Positions 6,457-13,672 of a stretch of DNA of 33,927 nt are shown here, piece by piece; within the stretch, counting starts at the first letter, position 1, and every line of letters begins with the position of its first letter. The stretch comes from an uncultured Clostridia bacterium (GTDB taxonomy: Bacteria; Bacillota; Clostridia; Christensenellales; Borkfalkiaceae), in the NCBI GenBank assembly GCA_947177975.1, contig CAMWWH010000010.1, positions 1 through 33,927 on the forward strand, written 5' to 3'. A program made the translations under genes and the position numbers. The notes under the pieces are model-generated. The model was not told the origin of the DNA and made no database searches. It saw only the letters and a list, made by a program, of their open reading frames with translations.

Positions 6457-7170
6457 ATGAAGAAATTTTTAATCAGCACTCTTGCTGTACTGCTTCTCGT
6501 AGTATCTTTGCTCAGCGGGTGTGCGCTCGATAAAGACCCTTGGACATATAAAAAAGAAGAAAACGGATTTTATTATTGTTATGAAAATGAAGAAGGTAAA
6601 GTTGTAAGAAGTAAGATAAATGCGAAATCCTCTGTAATAATCGGTTTAACTTATGAGAAAAAAATCACTAAAGAATTAGTTATACCGGAAAAATTAGGCG
6701 GACGTAAAGTAACAGGTATCGGGAAGTCACATTGTGTATTTATTACAGCGGAATGGAAGTATTATGGGATTGAAGCGAATAATATTGAAAAAATAGTGAT
6801 TAATAATCATTTGCAAATATCTTATGTCAATGATTTTAAAGGTGATTATATCGTTAATGATATAGTACATTTATATGGCACAGAGTTCAGAGTGGTTGTA
6901 AATATAGACACAATCCCGACTGAAATTTGTCCGCAGTATGTTGAGCAGGACAATACGGCTACTGTTTTTAACGCAACGGGAGGAGAACTGAAAACTTATT
7001 TTATTGTGGCTCATCAAGGGAGATTATTACCAAAGCCCGAAGACCCGACAAAAGAAGGATATGCTTTTGCAGGTTGGTATACGGATGAAACCTGCAACAA
7101 TGAGTGGAACTTTGAAACGGATACGGTTAAAGAAGATATAACACTGTATGCAAAGTGGGAGATAATATAA
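6457..7170 (+). CDS. Lipoprotein with LRR_5-like segment and a C-terminal InlB B-repeat
   Basis: A 237-residue secreted lipoprotein. The signal peptide ends in the lipobox LLSGC, giving a lipid-modified C22 that anchors it to the outer face of the membrane. Residues about 60-80 (KELVIPEKLGGRKVTGIG) match the opening of BspA-type leucine-rich repeats, but the array does not continue. The C-terminus (about 185-236, with EGYAFAGWYTDETCNNEW and ITLYAKWE) is one Listeria-Bacteroides (InlB B) repeat, common in surface proteins of gut Firmicutes. AAGGAG precedes the ATG. Its codons are clearly AT-richer than those of obg and yhbY, and it splits a conserved gene order, which suggests insertion by transfer. 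Function unknown; a surface binding role is an inference. Confidence 0.8.
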   Translation: MKKFLISTLAVLLLVVSLLSGCALDKDPWTYKKEENGFYYCYENEEGKVVRSKINAKSSVIIGLTYEKKITKELVIPEKLGGRKVTGIGKSHCVFITAEWKYYGIEANNIEKIVINNHLQISYVNDFKGDYIVNDIVHLYGTEFRVVVNIDTIPTEICPQYVEQDNTATVFNATGGELKTYFIVAHQGRLLPKPEDPTKEGYAFAGWYTDETCNNEWNFETDTVKEDITLYAKWEII

Positions 7171-7182
7171 AAGGATAAAATT

Positions 7183-7479
7183 ATGTTGACGAGTAAACAG
7201 AGGAGTAAATTAAAAGCCCTTGCCGCAAATATCGACCCGATAGGTCAGGTGGGCAAGGACGGAATAGGCGAAAATATGCTCAAAAGCTTTTCGGACTGTC
7301 TGGAAGCGCGCGAGCTTATAAAGGTGCACATTCTCGAAAACGCGGACGGCGACCCTCAGGATATAGGCAGGGAGCTTGCAGCTCAGCTCAACGCAGAGTG
7401 CGTAATAGTCATAGGCAGAAAGGCGGTTTTGTACCGCAAATCGTCCAAGAAAGATTTTAAGCATATTCAACTCGGCTGA
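7183..7479 (+). CDS. yhbY: YhbY family RNA-binding protein (CRM domain)
   Basis: A 98-residue single CRM-domain protein that binds pre-50S ribosomal particles. LTSKQRSKLKALAANIDPIG is the family opening, GKDGIGENML the next conserved block, ARELIKVHILEN the central strand, and VIGRKAVLYRKS the C-terminal GxxxxLYR signature. Length is typical. AAAGGAT precedes the ATG. It continues the obg-yhbY-nadD order after the inserted lipoprotein. Its last 13 nt overlap the end of the convergent membrane protein gene, with no terminator hairpin between them. Confidence 0.93.
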   Translation: MLTSKQRSKLKALAANIDPIGQVGKDGIGENMLKSFSDCLEARELIKVHILENADGDPQDIGRELAAQLNAECVIVIGRKAVLYRKSSKKDFKHIQLG

Positions 7480-8216
7480 CTGCTTATCAAAACGCTGACG
7501 GCGGAAAGCCCCATTAAAATTCCGCCGAATACGATATAGTAGAGCGGGTAAAAGGTAAAGAACGAGAAAAAGAGCAGAGTAAGTCCGCTGAAAAAGAGGG
7601 GCGCGCAAATCTTACGGTTGAAGCGCTTTTTGATGCGTTTGAACACGTTCGGCTTCTTCACGTTGCCGAGTGCGTACTTTTCGGGAAGCAGGTTTTTGTC
7701 CTTTAAAAGCGCGTAGATTTCCGCAACGGTCACGATTTGAATAGAGAAATCTTCGGCAAGCGAAAGGGCGGCTGGCGAGATTTCACAGCAGTAAATATGC
7801 TTGGTCTTTTTAACGTTGACGCGTATTATTTCGGCTATATCGTCGGAAGACAGCGGCGACATTTTAAAGTTGAAAAAGTAGATATTTTCGTCCGACTGCA
7901 AGCGTTTACCCCGCACATATGTGCCTTCCAACGCTTTTTCGAACAGATTTAAAAGGTATTCTTCGCCGCAGACGGAAAGGTGCAGGGAGAGCGACTTTTT
8001 CTCGTTTTCCGAAAGGGTTAATATAAGCCGCTTTTTGCGCTTGGATATAAGCACGTTAAAGGCGATAAGTCCGCACACTGCGGCTGTGCCTATTGCGACT
8101 ATCAGCGCGGTCTGTGCGTTGCGCGTATAAAAGCGTACGCCCGTAAAGCATAAAATGAACGCGCAAAGGGTAAAAAATATAACGTCGGAAATCAAAGCAA
8201 AATTCAGTTTTCTCAT
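7467..8216 (-). CDS. Four-helix membrane protein of unknown function
   Basis: A 249-residue protein with two N-terminal transmembrane helices (about 8-28 and 35-57), a soluble middle part (about 60-198) and two C-terminal helices (about 205-245). The middle part, with FKMSPLSSDDIAEIIR and AALSLAEDFSIQIVTVAEIY, looks like an alpha/beta domain; its shape loosely recalls Mrr-like or receiver-like folds, but no catalytic motif can be named. It lies opposite to the flanking yhbY and nadD, overlaps the yhbY 3' end by 13 nt and starts only 39 bp from nadD. No Shine-Dalgarno precedes its ATG; an AATAAT lies 7 nt before it. I do not recognise the family. Confidence 0.65.
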   Translation of the reverse strand: MRKLNFALISDVIFFTLCAFILCFTGVRFYTRNAQTALIVAIGTAAVCGLIAFNVLISKRKKRLILTLSENEKKSLSLHLSVCGEEYLLNLFEKALEGTYVRGKRLQSDENIYFFNFKMSPLSSDDIAEIIRVNVKKTKHIYCCEISPAALSLAEDFSIQIVTVAEIYALLKDKNLLPEKYALGNVKKPNVFKRIKKRFNRKICAPLFFSGLTLLFFSFFTFYPLYYIVFGGILMGLSAVSVLISSQPS

Positions 8217-8255
8217 ACGTTGAATTATTGACTTAAATTACGGTAGATATACGGT

Positions 8256-9386
8256 ATGAAAATCGCAATATTCGGAGGAGCATTCAACCCCGTCCACCGC
8301 GAACACGTAAATTTGGCGCGCGCGGCGGTAAGGGAATTGGGGCTCGACAAAATAATAATAATGCCCACGGCGGTCAGCCCTCACAAGAGCGGGCGGATTG
8401 TCGCGGATTTCTGGCAGCGCTACGAAATGTGCCGCCTTGCCTTTGCCAGCGTTCCGCAGGCGGAGATAAGCAACTTCGAGCTGACCCACGGCGGAGTTTC
8501 CTACACTTATCTTACCTGCGAACACTTTGCCGAAATTTACAAGGACGCGAAGAAGTGGTTTTTAATCGGCGCGGATATGCTTGAAAATTTCCCGCAGTGG
8601 AAGCACCCCGAAAGAATACTCGAAAGCTTTTCCCTTGCCGCCTGTGCGCGCGAAAAGCAGGAAGGGTTCGAGGAAAGCAAGTCGCGGGTGGAAAGCCTGT
8701 TTTCAACCAAGGTCGCAACGATATCTTACGTCGGGGAAAAGGTCAGCTCGACCGAAATACGTACCCTTGCCGCGCTGGGCGAGGACTTCGACAGGTATGT
8801 AAACGCGGCGGTAAGTCAATACATTAGGGACAACGCACTCTACTATATGCCCGAGTTGCAGGGGTATAAAAAATTGCTCACTCCCGAGCGCCGCGCCCAT
8901 ACCGTGCGCGTTGCGGTTATGTGTGCAAAAGGAGCGGCGCGCGCAAATCTGACCGAATTACAGGCGATTACAATGGCGGCGCTGCACGACTGCGCGAAAA
9001 ACCTGCCTGAGGGCAGTCCGCTTTTAAAGGGCTTTACTCCGCCCGATAACGTGCCTCCGCCCGTTCTGCACCAGTACTCGGGCGCGTACGTTGCCGAGCA
9101 TTATTTCAAAGTTACCGACCCGACGGTTTTGTCGGCGATAGCGTGTCACACCACGGGCAAGGAAAATATGAGCGACGCGGACGCGCTTTTATTCCTTTGC
9201 GATTTGCTGGAAGACGGCAGAAAGTTCGAGGGGGTTGAAAGCTTGCGGAAAATTTTTAAACGCGATTTACGCGAGTGCCTGTATGAAGCGCTCAAAAGGC
9301 AAATAGAATATTTAAAGAGTACGGACAAGCCCGTAGACGAGCAGACCATGCGGGCATATAATTATATAAAGGATAAAAGAGGATGA
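8256..9386 (+). CDS. nadD: NadD-YqeK fusion: nicotinate-nucleotide adenylyltransferase + HD-domain Ap4A hydrolase
   Basis: A 376-residue two-domain enzyme. Residues 1-195 are NadD, which adenylates nicotinate mononucleotide in NAD synthesis: GGAFNPVH (7-14), PTAVSPHKSG (37-46), WFLIGADMLENFPQW (101-115) and the VSSTEIR loop (163-169, family ISSTxIR). The nucleotidyltransferase signature (H/T)xGH reads HREH (14-17), with Glu for Gly. Residues about 205-376 are a YqeK-type HD hydrolase, which cleaves diadenosine tetraphosphate: H215, ALHDCAK (242-248), H272, H298 and D316 as likely metal ligands. In B. subtilis these are two adjacent genes. No Shine-Dalgarno is present; a weak TTGAAT-N18-TAGATA promoter would start transcription at the ATG itself. 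The stop overlaps rsfS by 4 nt. Confidence 0.92.
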   Translation: MKIAIFGGAFNPVHREHVNLARAAVRELGLDKIIIMPTAVSPHKSGRIVADFWQRYEMCRLAFASVPQAEISNFELTHGGVSYTYLTCEHFAEIYKDAKKWFLIGADMLENFPQWKHPERILESFSLAACAREKQEGFEESKSRVESLFSTKVATISYVGEKVSSTEIRTLAALGEDFDRYVNAAVSQYIRDNALYYMPELQGYKKLLTPERRAHTVRVAVMCAKGAARANLTELQAITMAALHDCAKNLPEGSPLLKGFTPPDNVPPPVLHQYSGAYVAEHYFKVTDPTVLSAIACHTTGKENMSDADALLFLCDLLEDGRKFEGVESLRKIFKRDLRECLYEALKRQIEYLKSTDKPVDEQTMRAYNYIKDKRG

Positions 9387-9745
9387 GTGAAAATAAAAGC
9401 AAACAAAAGACGTTGCAAATCTGCAAGTATCTCAGCGAAAAAAAGGCATACGGCATAGTTTATATCGACGTGGAGAGCAAGAGCTCGCTTTGCGACTACT
9501 TCGTAATTTGCAGCGGACGTTCGTCCACGCAGGTCAAATCGCTTGCAGAAAATTTAGAAGAGAAGATGGAAAAGGAGTGCTCGCTTTCACCCCGCCGCCG
9601 CGAGGGCGTGCGCGAGGGCAGATGGGCGGTACTCGACTACGAGGACGTAATCGTGCATATTTTCAACGACGAGGAACGCGATTTTTACCGCCTCGAACGC
9701 TTGTGGGAGGACGGTAAAAATCTCACGAAATACGAGGAAGAATAA
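9383..9745 (+). CDS. rsfS: Ribosomal silencing factor RsfS
   Basis: A 120-residue protein that binds L14 on the large ribosomal subunit and blocks subunit joining when nutrients are low. The conserved blocks are CDYFVICSGRSSTQVKSLAE (residues about 36-55), then GREGxxxGRWxxLDYxDVIVHIF in the form REGVREGRWAVLDYEDVIVH, and FYRLERLWED. Length is normal. Its ATG overlaps the nadD-yqeK stop by 4 nt, as in the conserved nadD-yqeK-rsfS order. It ends base to base against the convergent gene at 9746. Confidence 0.95.
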   Translation: MSENKSKQKTLQICKYLSEKKAYGIVYIDVESKSSLCDYFVICSGRSSTQVKSLAENLEEKMEKECSLSPRRREGVREGRWAVLDYEDVIVHIFNDEERDFYRLERLWEDGKNLTKYEEE

Positions 9746-9970
9746 CTACTTTTTGAATTGAATTTCCTTCGGCTCGGAATAGGACTTTCTCGCCCGCTTT
9801 TTTTCGACTATGTAATAGACGGGCTCGGGCTTTTTTTCGGGTTTTTTCTCGGGCTCGGGCGGTTTCTTCTTTAAGCTGAAAAAGCCGACGACGGCGAGCT
9901 TAATAACGTGCACCAACGCAAAACAGACGATAAAAGTTACCAAAATGTACACAAGACCCAACATTGCCAT
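9746..9970 (-). CDS. Small single-pass membrane protein with Lys/Pro-rich tail
   Basis: A 74-residue protein with one N-terminal transmembrane helix (about 5-30), then a basic, proline-rich linker (KKKPPEPEKKPEKKPEP) and a positively charged C-terminal segment (VYYIVEKKRARKSYSEPKEI). The cytoplasmic tail could contact nucleic acid or ribosomes, but that is only suggested by charge. Start is either the ATG at 9970 or the ATG at 9964; neither has a good ribosome binding site. It is convergent with rsfS (no gap) and divergent from the deoC-like gene. Family not recognised. Confidence 0.55.
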   Translation of the reverse strand: MAMLGLVYILVTFIVCFALVHVIKLAVVGFFSLKKKPPEPEKKPEKKPEPVYYIVEKKRARKSYSEPKEIQFKK

Positions 9971-10033
9971 ACTTCAAGGATAAAACTTATTCCGAGTAAA
10001 AAAATGTAAAATAATATATATAAAGGTGATTTT

Positions 10034-10765
10034 ATGCAGGACGGAACGCAAACGGCAACTTTAACGGAAGATGAGCAATTCAAAGAGTTCAAGCGCATAA
10101 AAAGAATGGAGGAAGCGAAGGCGAACGTACTTAAAATCGAGTGCGACTGCCTTTCGCCGTACACCGACAAGACGTCGCTTAAAGAGACGTGTAAGACGGC
10201 AAACTCGCTGGAGATAGGCGCGATAGTCGTGTTCCCCAACTACGTAAAGGCGTGCGTAAACGCACTCGGCAAGGACCCGCAGGTATCGCTTATTGCGGCG
10301 GTAAGCTATCCTTACGGCGAGGAAACGACCGAGGTCAAGGCTGCGGCGGTCAAGCGCGCGGTCAAGGACGGCGTGGACGAGGTGGAGGTTTGCGCGCCGA
10401 CGGCTTTCCTTCGCGACGGCAATCTTGCATACTTTAAAAAGGAATGTAAGAAAATCAAAAAGGCGGGAAAAAACTGCGCCGTGCGCGTAATTTTAGACTG
10501 CTCGATTTTAAGCGAAAAGGAGCTTTACAAGGCGGCGGTGACTGCAGCGGACGCGGGAATAAACTGTTTAAGACTTAACGGCGCGGACGGAGAAACGGTC
10601 GGAAAAATTAAGTCGGCGGTAAAGGGCAAGTGTCTCATTAAAGCGGATAAAGCGGACAGCGTTACGTCGTTCACCACCCTTTGCACGATGGGCGCGGATA
10701 CGGTTTCCTGCACGCAGGCACTAAACCTTGCGCAGTATATTTTAAAAGAGGCGGAAACGGAGTAA
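10034..10765 (+). CDS. DeoC-family aldolase homologue lacking the Schiff-base lysine
   Basis: A 243-residue TIM-barrel protein that aligns along its length with deoxyribose-phosphate aldolase: LKIECDCLSPYT at the position of DHTALKP, VVFPNYVKAC for VCVNPTWV, VSYPYGEETTEVK for IGFPLGANTTETK, DGVDEVEV for GATEVDMV, and RVILDCSILSEKEL for KVIIETCLLTDEE. At the active site, the lysine of FVKTSTGF (K167 in E. coli) is replaced by R180 (CLRLNGADG), and the catalytic aspartate of EVDMV by E118. Only the second lysine (GVKASGG, here K203 in LIKADKA) remains. Canonical aldolase chemistry is therefore unlikely; it may be a pseudoenzyme or a changed activity. The ribosome binding site AAGGTGA is good. 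No nucleoside catabolism genes lie nearby. Confidence 0.8.
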   Translation: MQDGTQTATLTEDEQFKEFKRIKRMEEAKANVLKIECDCLSPYTDKTSLKETCKTANSLEIGAIVVFPNYVKACVNALGKDPQVSLIAAVSYPYGEETTEVKAAAVKRAVKDGVDEVEVCAPTAFLRDGNLAYFKKECKKIKKAGKNCAVRVILDCSILSEKELYKAAVTAADAGINCLRLNGADGETVGKIKSAVKGKCLIKADKADSVTSFTTLCTMGADTVSCTQALNLAQYILKEAETE

Positions 10766-10789
10766 ATATGCGTTAAACGGCATATATGT

Positions 10790-10815
10790 ACGGGGCAACG
10801 ATATCGTTGCCCCGT
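10790..10815. terminator. Perfect 26-nt palindromic bidirectional terminator
   Basis: The arms ACGGGGCAACGAT and ATCGTTGCCCCGT are exactly complementary over 13 bp with no fixed loop. T-rich sequence follows on the plus strand. It sits between the convergent deoC-like and helicase genes and ends one base before the helicase stop codon. Confidence 0.85.
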
Positions 10816-12027
10816 TTATCTTATTAAAATTAACTTCTTTCTCGCTCTTGTGAGAGCCGTGTACAGCCAGCGGTTTTTATCCTCTTTAAAGGCGAAGCTC
10901 TCGTCGAAGATAATCACGTTGTCGAACTCCGACCCCTGCGCCTTGTGACAGGAAATGCAGTAACCGTACTCGAAACGGTTGAGGGTAAACACGCCCGTTG
11001 CCTCGCCGTTTTCGTCGAACTTGGCGAACGTGTCGCCGTGCTTGTAGCGGTATTCGCCGTCCTCGAAAATACCCGTGTCGAAGGGGAGCGCCTCGGGGCA
11101 GTTCTCGTCTAAAAAGTCGGGCTTGAACTGCGTGAACCCCATATGCGAATTCAAATCGTAAAAGGGCTCGATTGCCGTGCCGATTATGCCGTTCACAAGG
11201 TTAAATCTCGCTTCGCCGTCGATAAACGTTTCCCAGTTATTGAGTGTGCATATGAGCTTATCGCCATTTTGCGGCAAGCCCTCGTAGCCGAGTATGCGGC
11301 GCATTTCGTCGTTGATTTTTGCGCGGGTCTTATTTAACCCGCAGATAATCTGGTCGCTGCGCTTGAGTAACCTCTCACGCTGACCGCCCGCAAATCTTCT
11401 GCCGTACAGAACGAAAGCCGTGTCGCCGTAGTTGCCGAACGGTATGGGCTTGCCCTCGCGCGCAAGCTGGGAAAGCCTGATGATGGGGTTGTCCTGCTGC
11501 TGTCGCACAATCTGCGTGAGCGTGTAGTCGGGATTTTTCAGAAAGCTGTTAAACCCCTCGACGGGCGGCAACTGAGCGTTGTCGCCGCAGAGCAAAATCT
11601 TTACTCCGAAGTTTGCGATATCTGATAAAACGTCGTCGGACACCATCGAAGCCTCGTCCAAAACTATGAGCTTAATCGCCTTATCGATGCTTTCGCGGCG
11701 GCGGAAGGTCAGCCTTTCGACCTTGATTTTTTTGCCGTTGACTTCAACTTCCTGCTCGACCGTCTGCGACTGATAGATGAGGCGGTGGACGGTGCACGCG
11801 GAAACTCCGTTTTTGATTAAGACGGTCGCCGCCTTGCCCGTTGGGGTGACGAACGCCGCGCTGTATAAATCGTCGAGTTTAAGCGTTTCCTTTACGACGT
11901 GTTTAAGTAGGGCGGTCTTGCCCGTTCCGGCGTAGCCCGACAGCACGAAAAACTGCCGCGTGCCGTTAAAGAACCAGTCGCTTATTTTCTTGTCCGCAGC
12001 CGCTTGGTCGGCGTTTAAAATCAACAT
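10816..12027 (-). CDS. RecD/Dda-like SF1B DNA helicase
   Basis: A 403-residue ATP-dependent 5'-3' DNA helicase of superfamily 1B, short like phage Dda and lacking the long N-terminal region of RecD2. Motifs in order: Walker A GYAGTGKT (31-38), Ia region VTPTGKAA (60-67), TVHRLIY (79-85), Walker B VLDEASMVSD (122-131), motif III CGDNAQLPPVEG (147-158), a TQIVRQQQDNPIIRLS block, and the C-terminal UvrD_C_2-like part with GYCISCHKAQGSEFDNVI (motif V) and WLYTALTRARKKLILI (motif VI). All motifs are intact. It is monocistronic. Its promoter places the -10 (TACAAT) exactly 6 nt before the ATG with no Shine-Dalgarno, implying a leaderless mRNA. Substrate role (repair or replication restart) is not shown by context. 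Confidence 0.88.
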   Translation of the reverse strand: MLILNADQAAADKKISDWFFNGTRQFFVLSGYAGTGKTALLKHVVKETLKLDDLYSAAFVTPTGKAATVLIKNGVSACTVHRLIYQSQTVEQEVEVNGKKIKVERLTFRRRESIDKAIKLIVLDEASMVSDDVLSDIANFGVKILLCGDNAQLPPVEGFNSFLKNPDYTLTQIVRQQQDNPIIRLSQLAREGKPIPFGNYGDTAFVLYGRRFAGGQRERLLKRSDQIICGLNKTRAKINDEMRRILGYEGLPQNGDKLICTLNNWETFIDGEARFNLVNGIIGTAIEPFYDLNSHMGFTQFKPDFLDENCPEALPFDTGIFEDGEYRYKHGDTFAKFDENGEATGVFTLNRFEYGYCISCHKAQGSEFDNVIIFDESFAFKEDKNRWLYTALTRARKKLILIR

Positions 12028-12033
12028 ATTTAT

Positions 12034-12063
12034 ATTGTATCACCAAAACGATTGTTCGCGCAA
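12034..12063 (-). promoter_or_regulatory. Leaderless-type promoter of the helicase gene
   Basis: On the minus strand TTGCGC (12063-12058), an 18-bp spacer and TACAAT (12039-12034) end 6 nt before the ATG at 12027, so the predicted start site is the A of the ATG. Confidence 0.5.
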
Positions 12064-12072
12064 GTGTTTTGA

Positions 12073-12092
12073 GTGAAATTTATAAATTTCAC
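12073..12092. promoter_or_regulatory. Perfect 20-bp palindrome between divergent genes, possible operator
   Basis: GTGAAATT-TATA-AATTTCAC reads the same on both strands. It lies between the leftward helicase promoter and the rightward promoter at 12109-12138, just upstream of both -35 elements. It has no T-run, so it is a poor terminator and a good candidate operator. The rest of 12028-12166 holds only the two promoters. Confidence 0.5.
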
Positions 12093-12108
12093 CCCGACGG
12101 CAATTCAC

Positions 12109-12138
12109 TTGACTTAGCATAGCGGCGCGGGGTATAAT
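12109..12138 (+). promoter_or_regulatory. Promoter of the membrane protein operon
   Basis: TTGACT (12109-12114), an 18-bp spacer and TATAAT (12133-12138). The leader includes CAGGGG ahead of the ATG at 12167. Confidence 0.75.
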
Positions 12139-12166
12139 CAAAACAGTATACTTTCAGGGGTATGAT

Positions 12167-13672
12167 ATGAAGCTAAGAGAATTAGGCGAGCGCCTTGACA
12201 AAATCGGCGAACGGATAGAGAGCAATAAGGTCACGCAATTTTTGCGGCGCGCGCTTTCTTCATACTTTTTCCCCATGGTGACCGCGGCGGTGTCGGTGGG
12301 GTGCTATTACCTCGGCTGGGATATCGTCAATATATGGTATCTGTGTTTAAGCGGTACGGCGATAATGGTTTGTTGCAAGGACGTTTCGCCCGTACTTTGT
12401 TTAATACTGTTTTTCTCTATGCTGCCCTCGCAGCAACACACCCCGAGCGTATCGAATTACCTTGTCAGTCCCGCCATATTGGCGCAGGAAATTATAGGCG
12501 TCGTTTTCTTTATCGGCACGGTCATTTTCCGCCTTGTCTGGGGCATAGTAAGGGGGAAATTCAAAATTACGCCCATATTCTGGGGCATAGTCGCGCTTTC
12601 CGCGGCGCTCGCTTTAAACGGACTTTTCTACACGCAATATACCGCGATGAACCTTTTGTTCGGACTTGCGCTCTCGGCGGTTATCGTCGTCTTCTATATT
12701 TTCTGTTACTGCAATTTCGGCAGAGGCGAAAAGACCTTTATGCAAATCGCGTACTACTTTATCGCGCTTGCTGCGGCGGTTTCATTAGAGCTCGGTATCT
12801 GCTATATCACTAACAGAAGTCAGACGGCGGACGTCGGCTGGCGCGAGGTGCTCAGCTTCGGCTGGGGCACTTACAATCAGGCGGGACTCATGCTGACGAT
12901 GGCAATCCCCGCGTGGTTCTATCTTGCGGGCAAGTATAAGCGCAGCTACTTCTTTTTAATCGGCGCGGTCGTCAACGAGGGTATGTGCTTTTTGAGCCAG
13001 TCAAGACAGGCTATGCTTATGTCGCTCGTCGTGCTGTGCGCGTGCTGCGTGTGGATACTCATCTGGGACAAGGGCAGAAAGCGCATTATCGATTTGGCAA
13101 TGATGGGCGCGGTTATCGCACTCATAATAATAGTTGCGGGAATAATGCACGAAAGGGTGTTCGCTTTCTTGAAGGGCGCGCTAGACAAGGACAGTTTGAG
13201 TTCGGGCAACGGCAGAATATGGCTGTGGGGACTCGGCTGGGAGAACTTCCTTAAAAAGCCGCTGTTCGGCGTCGGCTTCTACGACCCCGACGCGTATACC
13301 GAATACGAAATACTTGAAGACGGAACGAAAAAGCTCGTAAGCTGGGGCGTCGGCTATTTCGTGCCGGGCGAGCTTTCGCACTCGATACCGAGAATGTGTC
13401 ACAATACTATTTTCCAGCTTTTATCGTCGTGCGGATTAGTCGGGCTTATGGCTTACGTCTTCCACAGAATGCAGACGGTCATTTCTTATATCAATAACAG
13501 AAGTCACGAAAGAACTCTAATCGGGCTTACGATGTGCGTGATACTTTTGACGAGCCTTCTGGACAACCATCTGTTCTATATCATACCAACGATACATTAC
13601 GCGATACTGCTTGCGTTGCTTTCGGCAACCGAAGAGAATAAGGACAAGAAAAAGGCTGCGGTTGCGATATGA
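12167..13672 (+). CDS. O-antigen ligase / Wzy-like multispanning membrane protein
   Basis: A 501-residue integral membrane protein with about 10-12 predicted helices after a charged N-terminal segment (1-30). The C-terminal half has the Wzy_C/O-antigen-ligase hallmarks: a short helix, an extracytoplasmic loop with SSGNGRIWLWGLGWENFLKK and PLFGVGF (about residues 344-370), then MCHNTIFQLLSSCGLVGLM before the last helices. Members polymerise or ligate polysaccharide chains on the outer face of the membrane. In this Gram-positive-type genome it could join glycan to peptidoglycan, teichoic acid or protein. No glycosyltransferase or sugar-nucleotide gene is nearby, so the acceptor is unknown. Its stop overlaps the next gene by 4 nt. 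Confidence 0.8.
   Translation: MKLRELGERLDKIGERIESNKVTQFLRRALSSYFFPMVTAAVSVGCYYLGWDIVNIWYLCLSGTAIMVCCKDVSPVLCLILFFSMLPSQQHTPSVSNYLVSPAILAQEIIGVVFFIGTVIFRLVWGIVRGKFKITPIFWGIVALSAALALNGLFYTQYTAMNLLFGLALSAVIVVFYIFCYCNFGRGEKTFMQIAYYFIALAAAVSLELGICYITNRSQTADVGWREVLSFGWGTYNQAGLMLTMAIPAWFYLAGKYKRSYFFLIGAVVNEGMCFLSQSRQAMLMSLVVLCACCVWILIWDKGRKRIIDLAMMGAVIALIIIVAGIMHERVFAFLKGALDKDSLSSGNGRIWLWGLGWENFLKKPLFGVGFYDPDAYTEYEILEDGTKKLVSWGVGYFVPGELSHSIPRMCHNTIFQLLSSCGLVGLMAYVFHRMQTVISYINNRSHERTLIGLTMCVILLTSLLDNHLFYIIPTIHYAILLALLSATEENKDKKKAAVAI

Noticed and set aside
8228-8253. TTGACT as the nadD -35 element
   Set aside because: The best matching -10 (TATACG, 8248-8253) would be only 14 bp away, too short; the TTGAAT-N18-TAGATA alternative is also weak, so no firm nadD promoter is listed.
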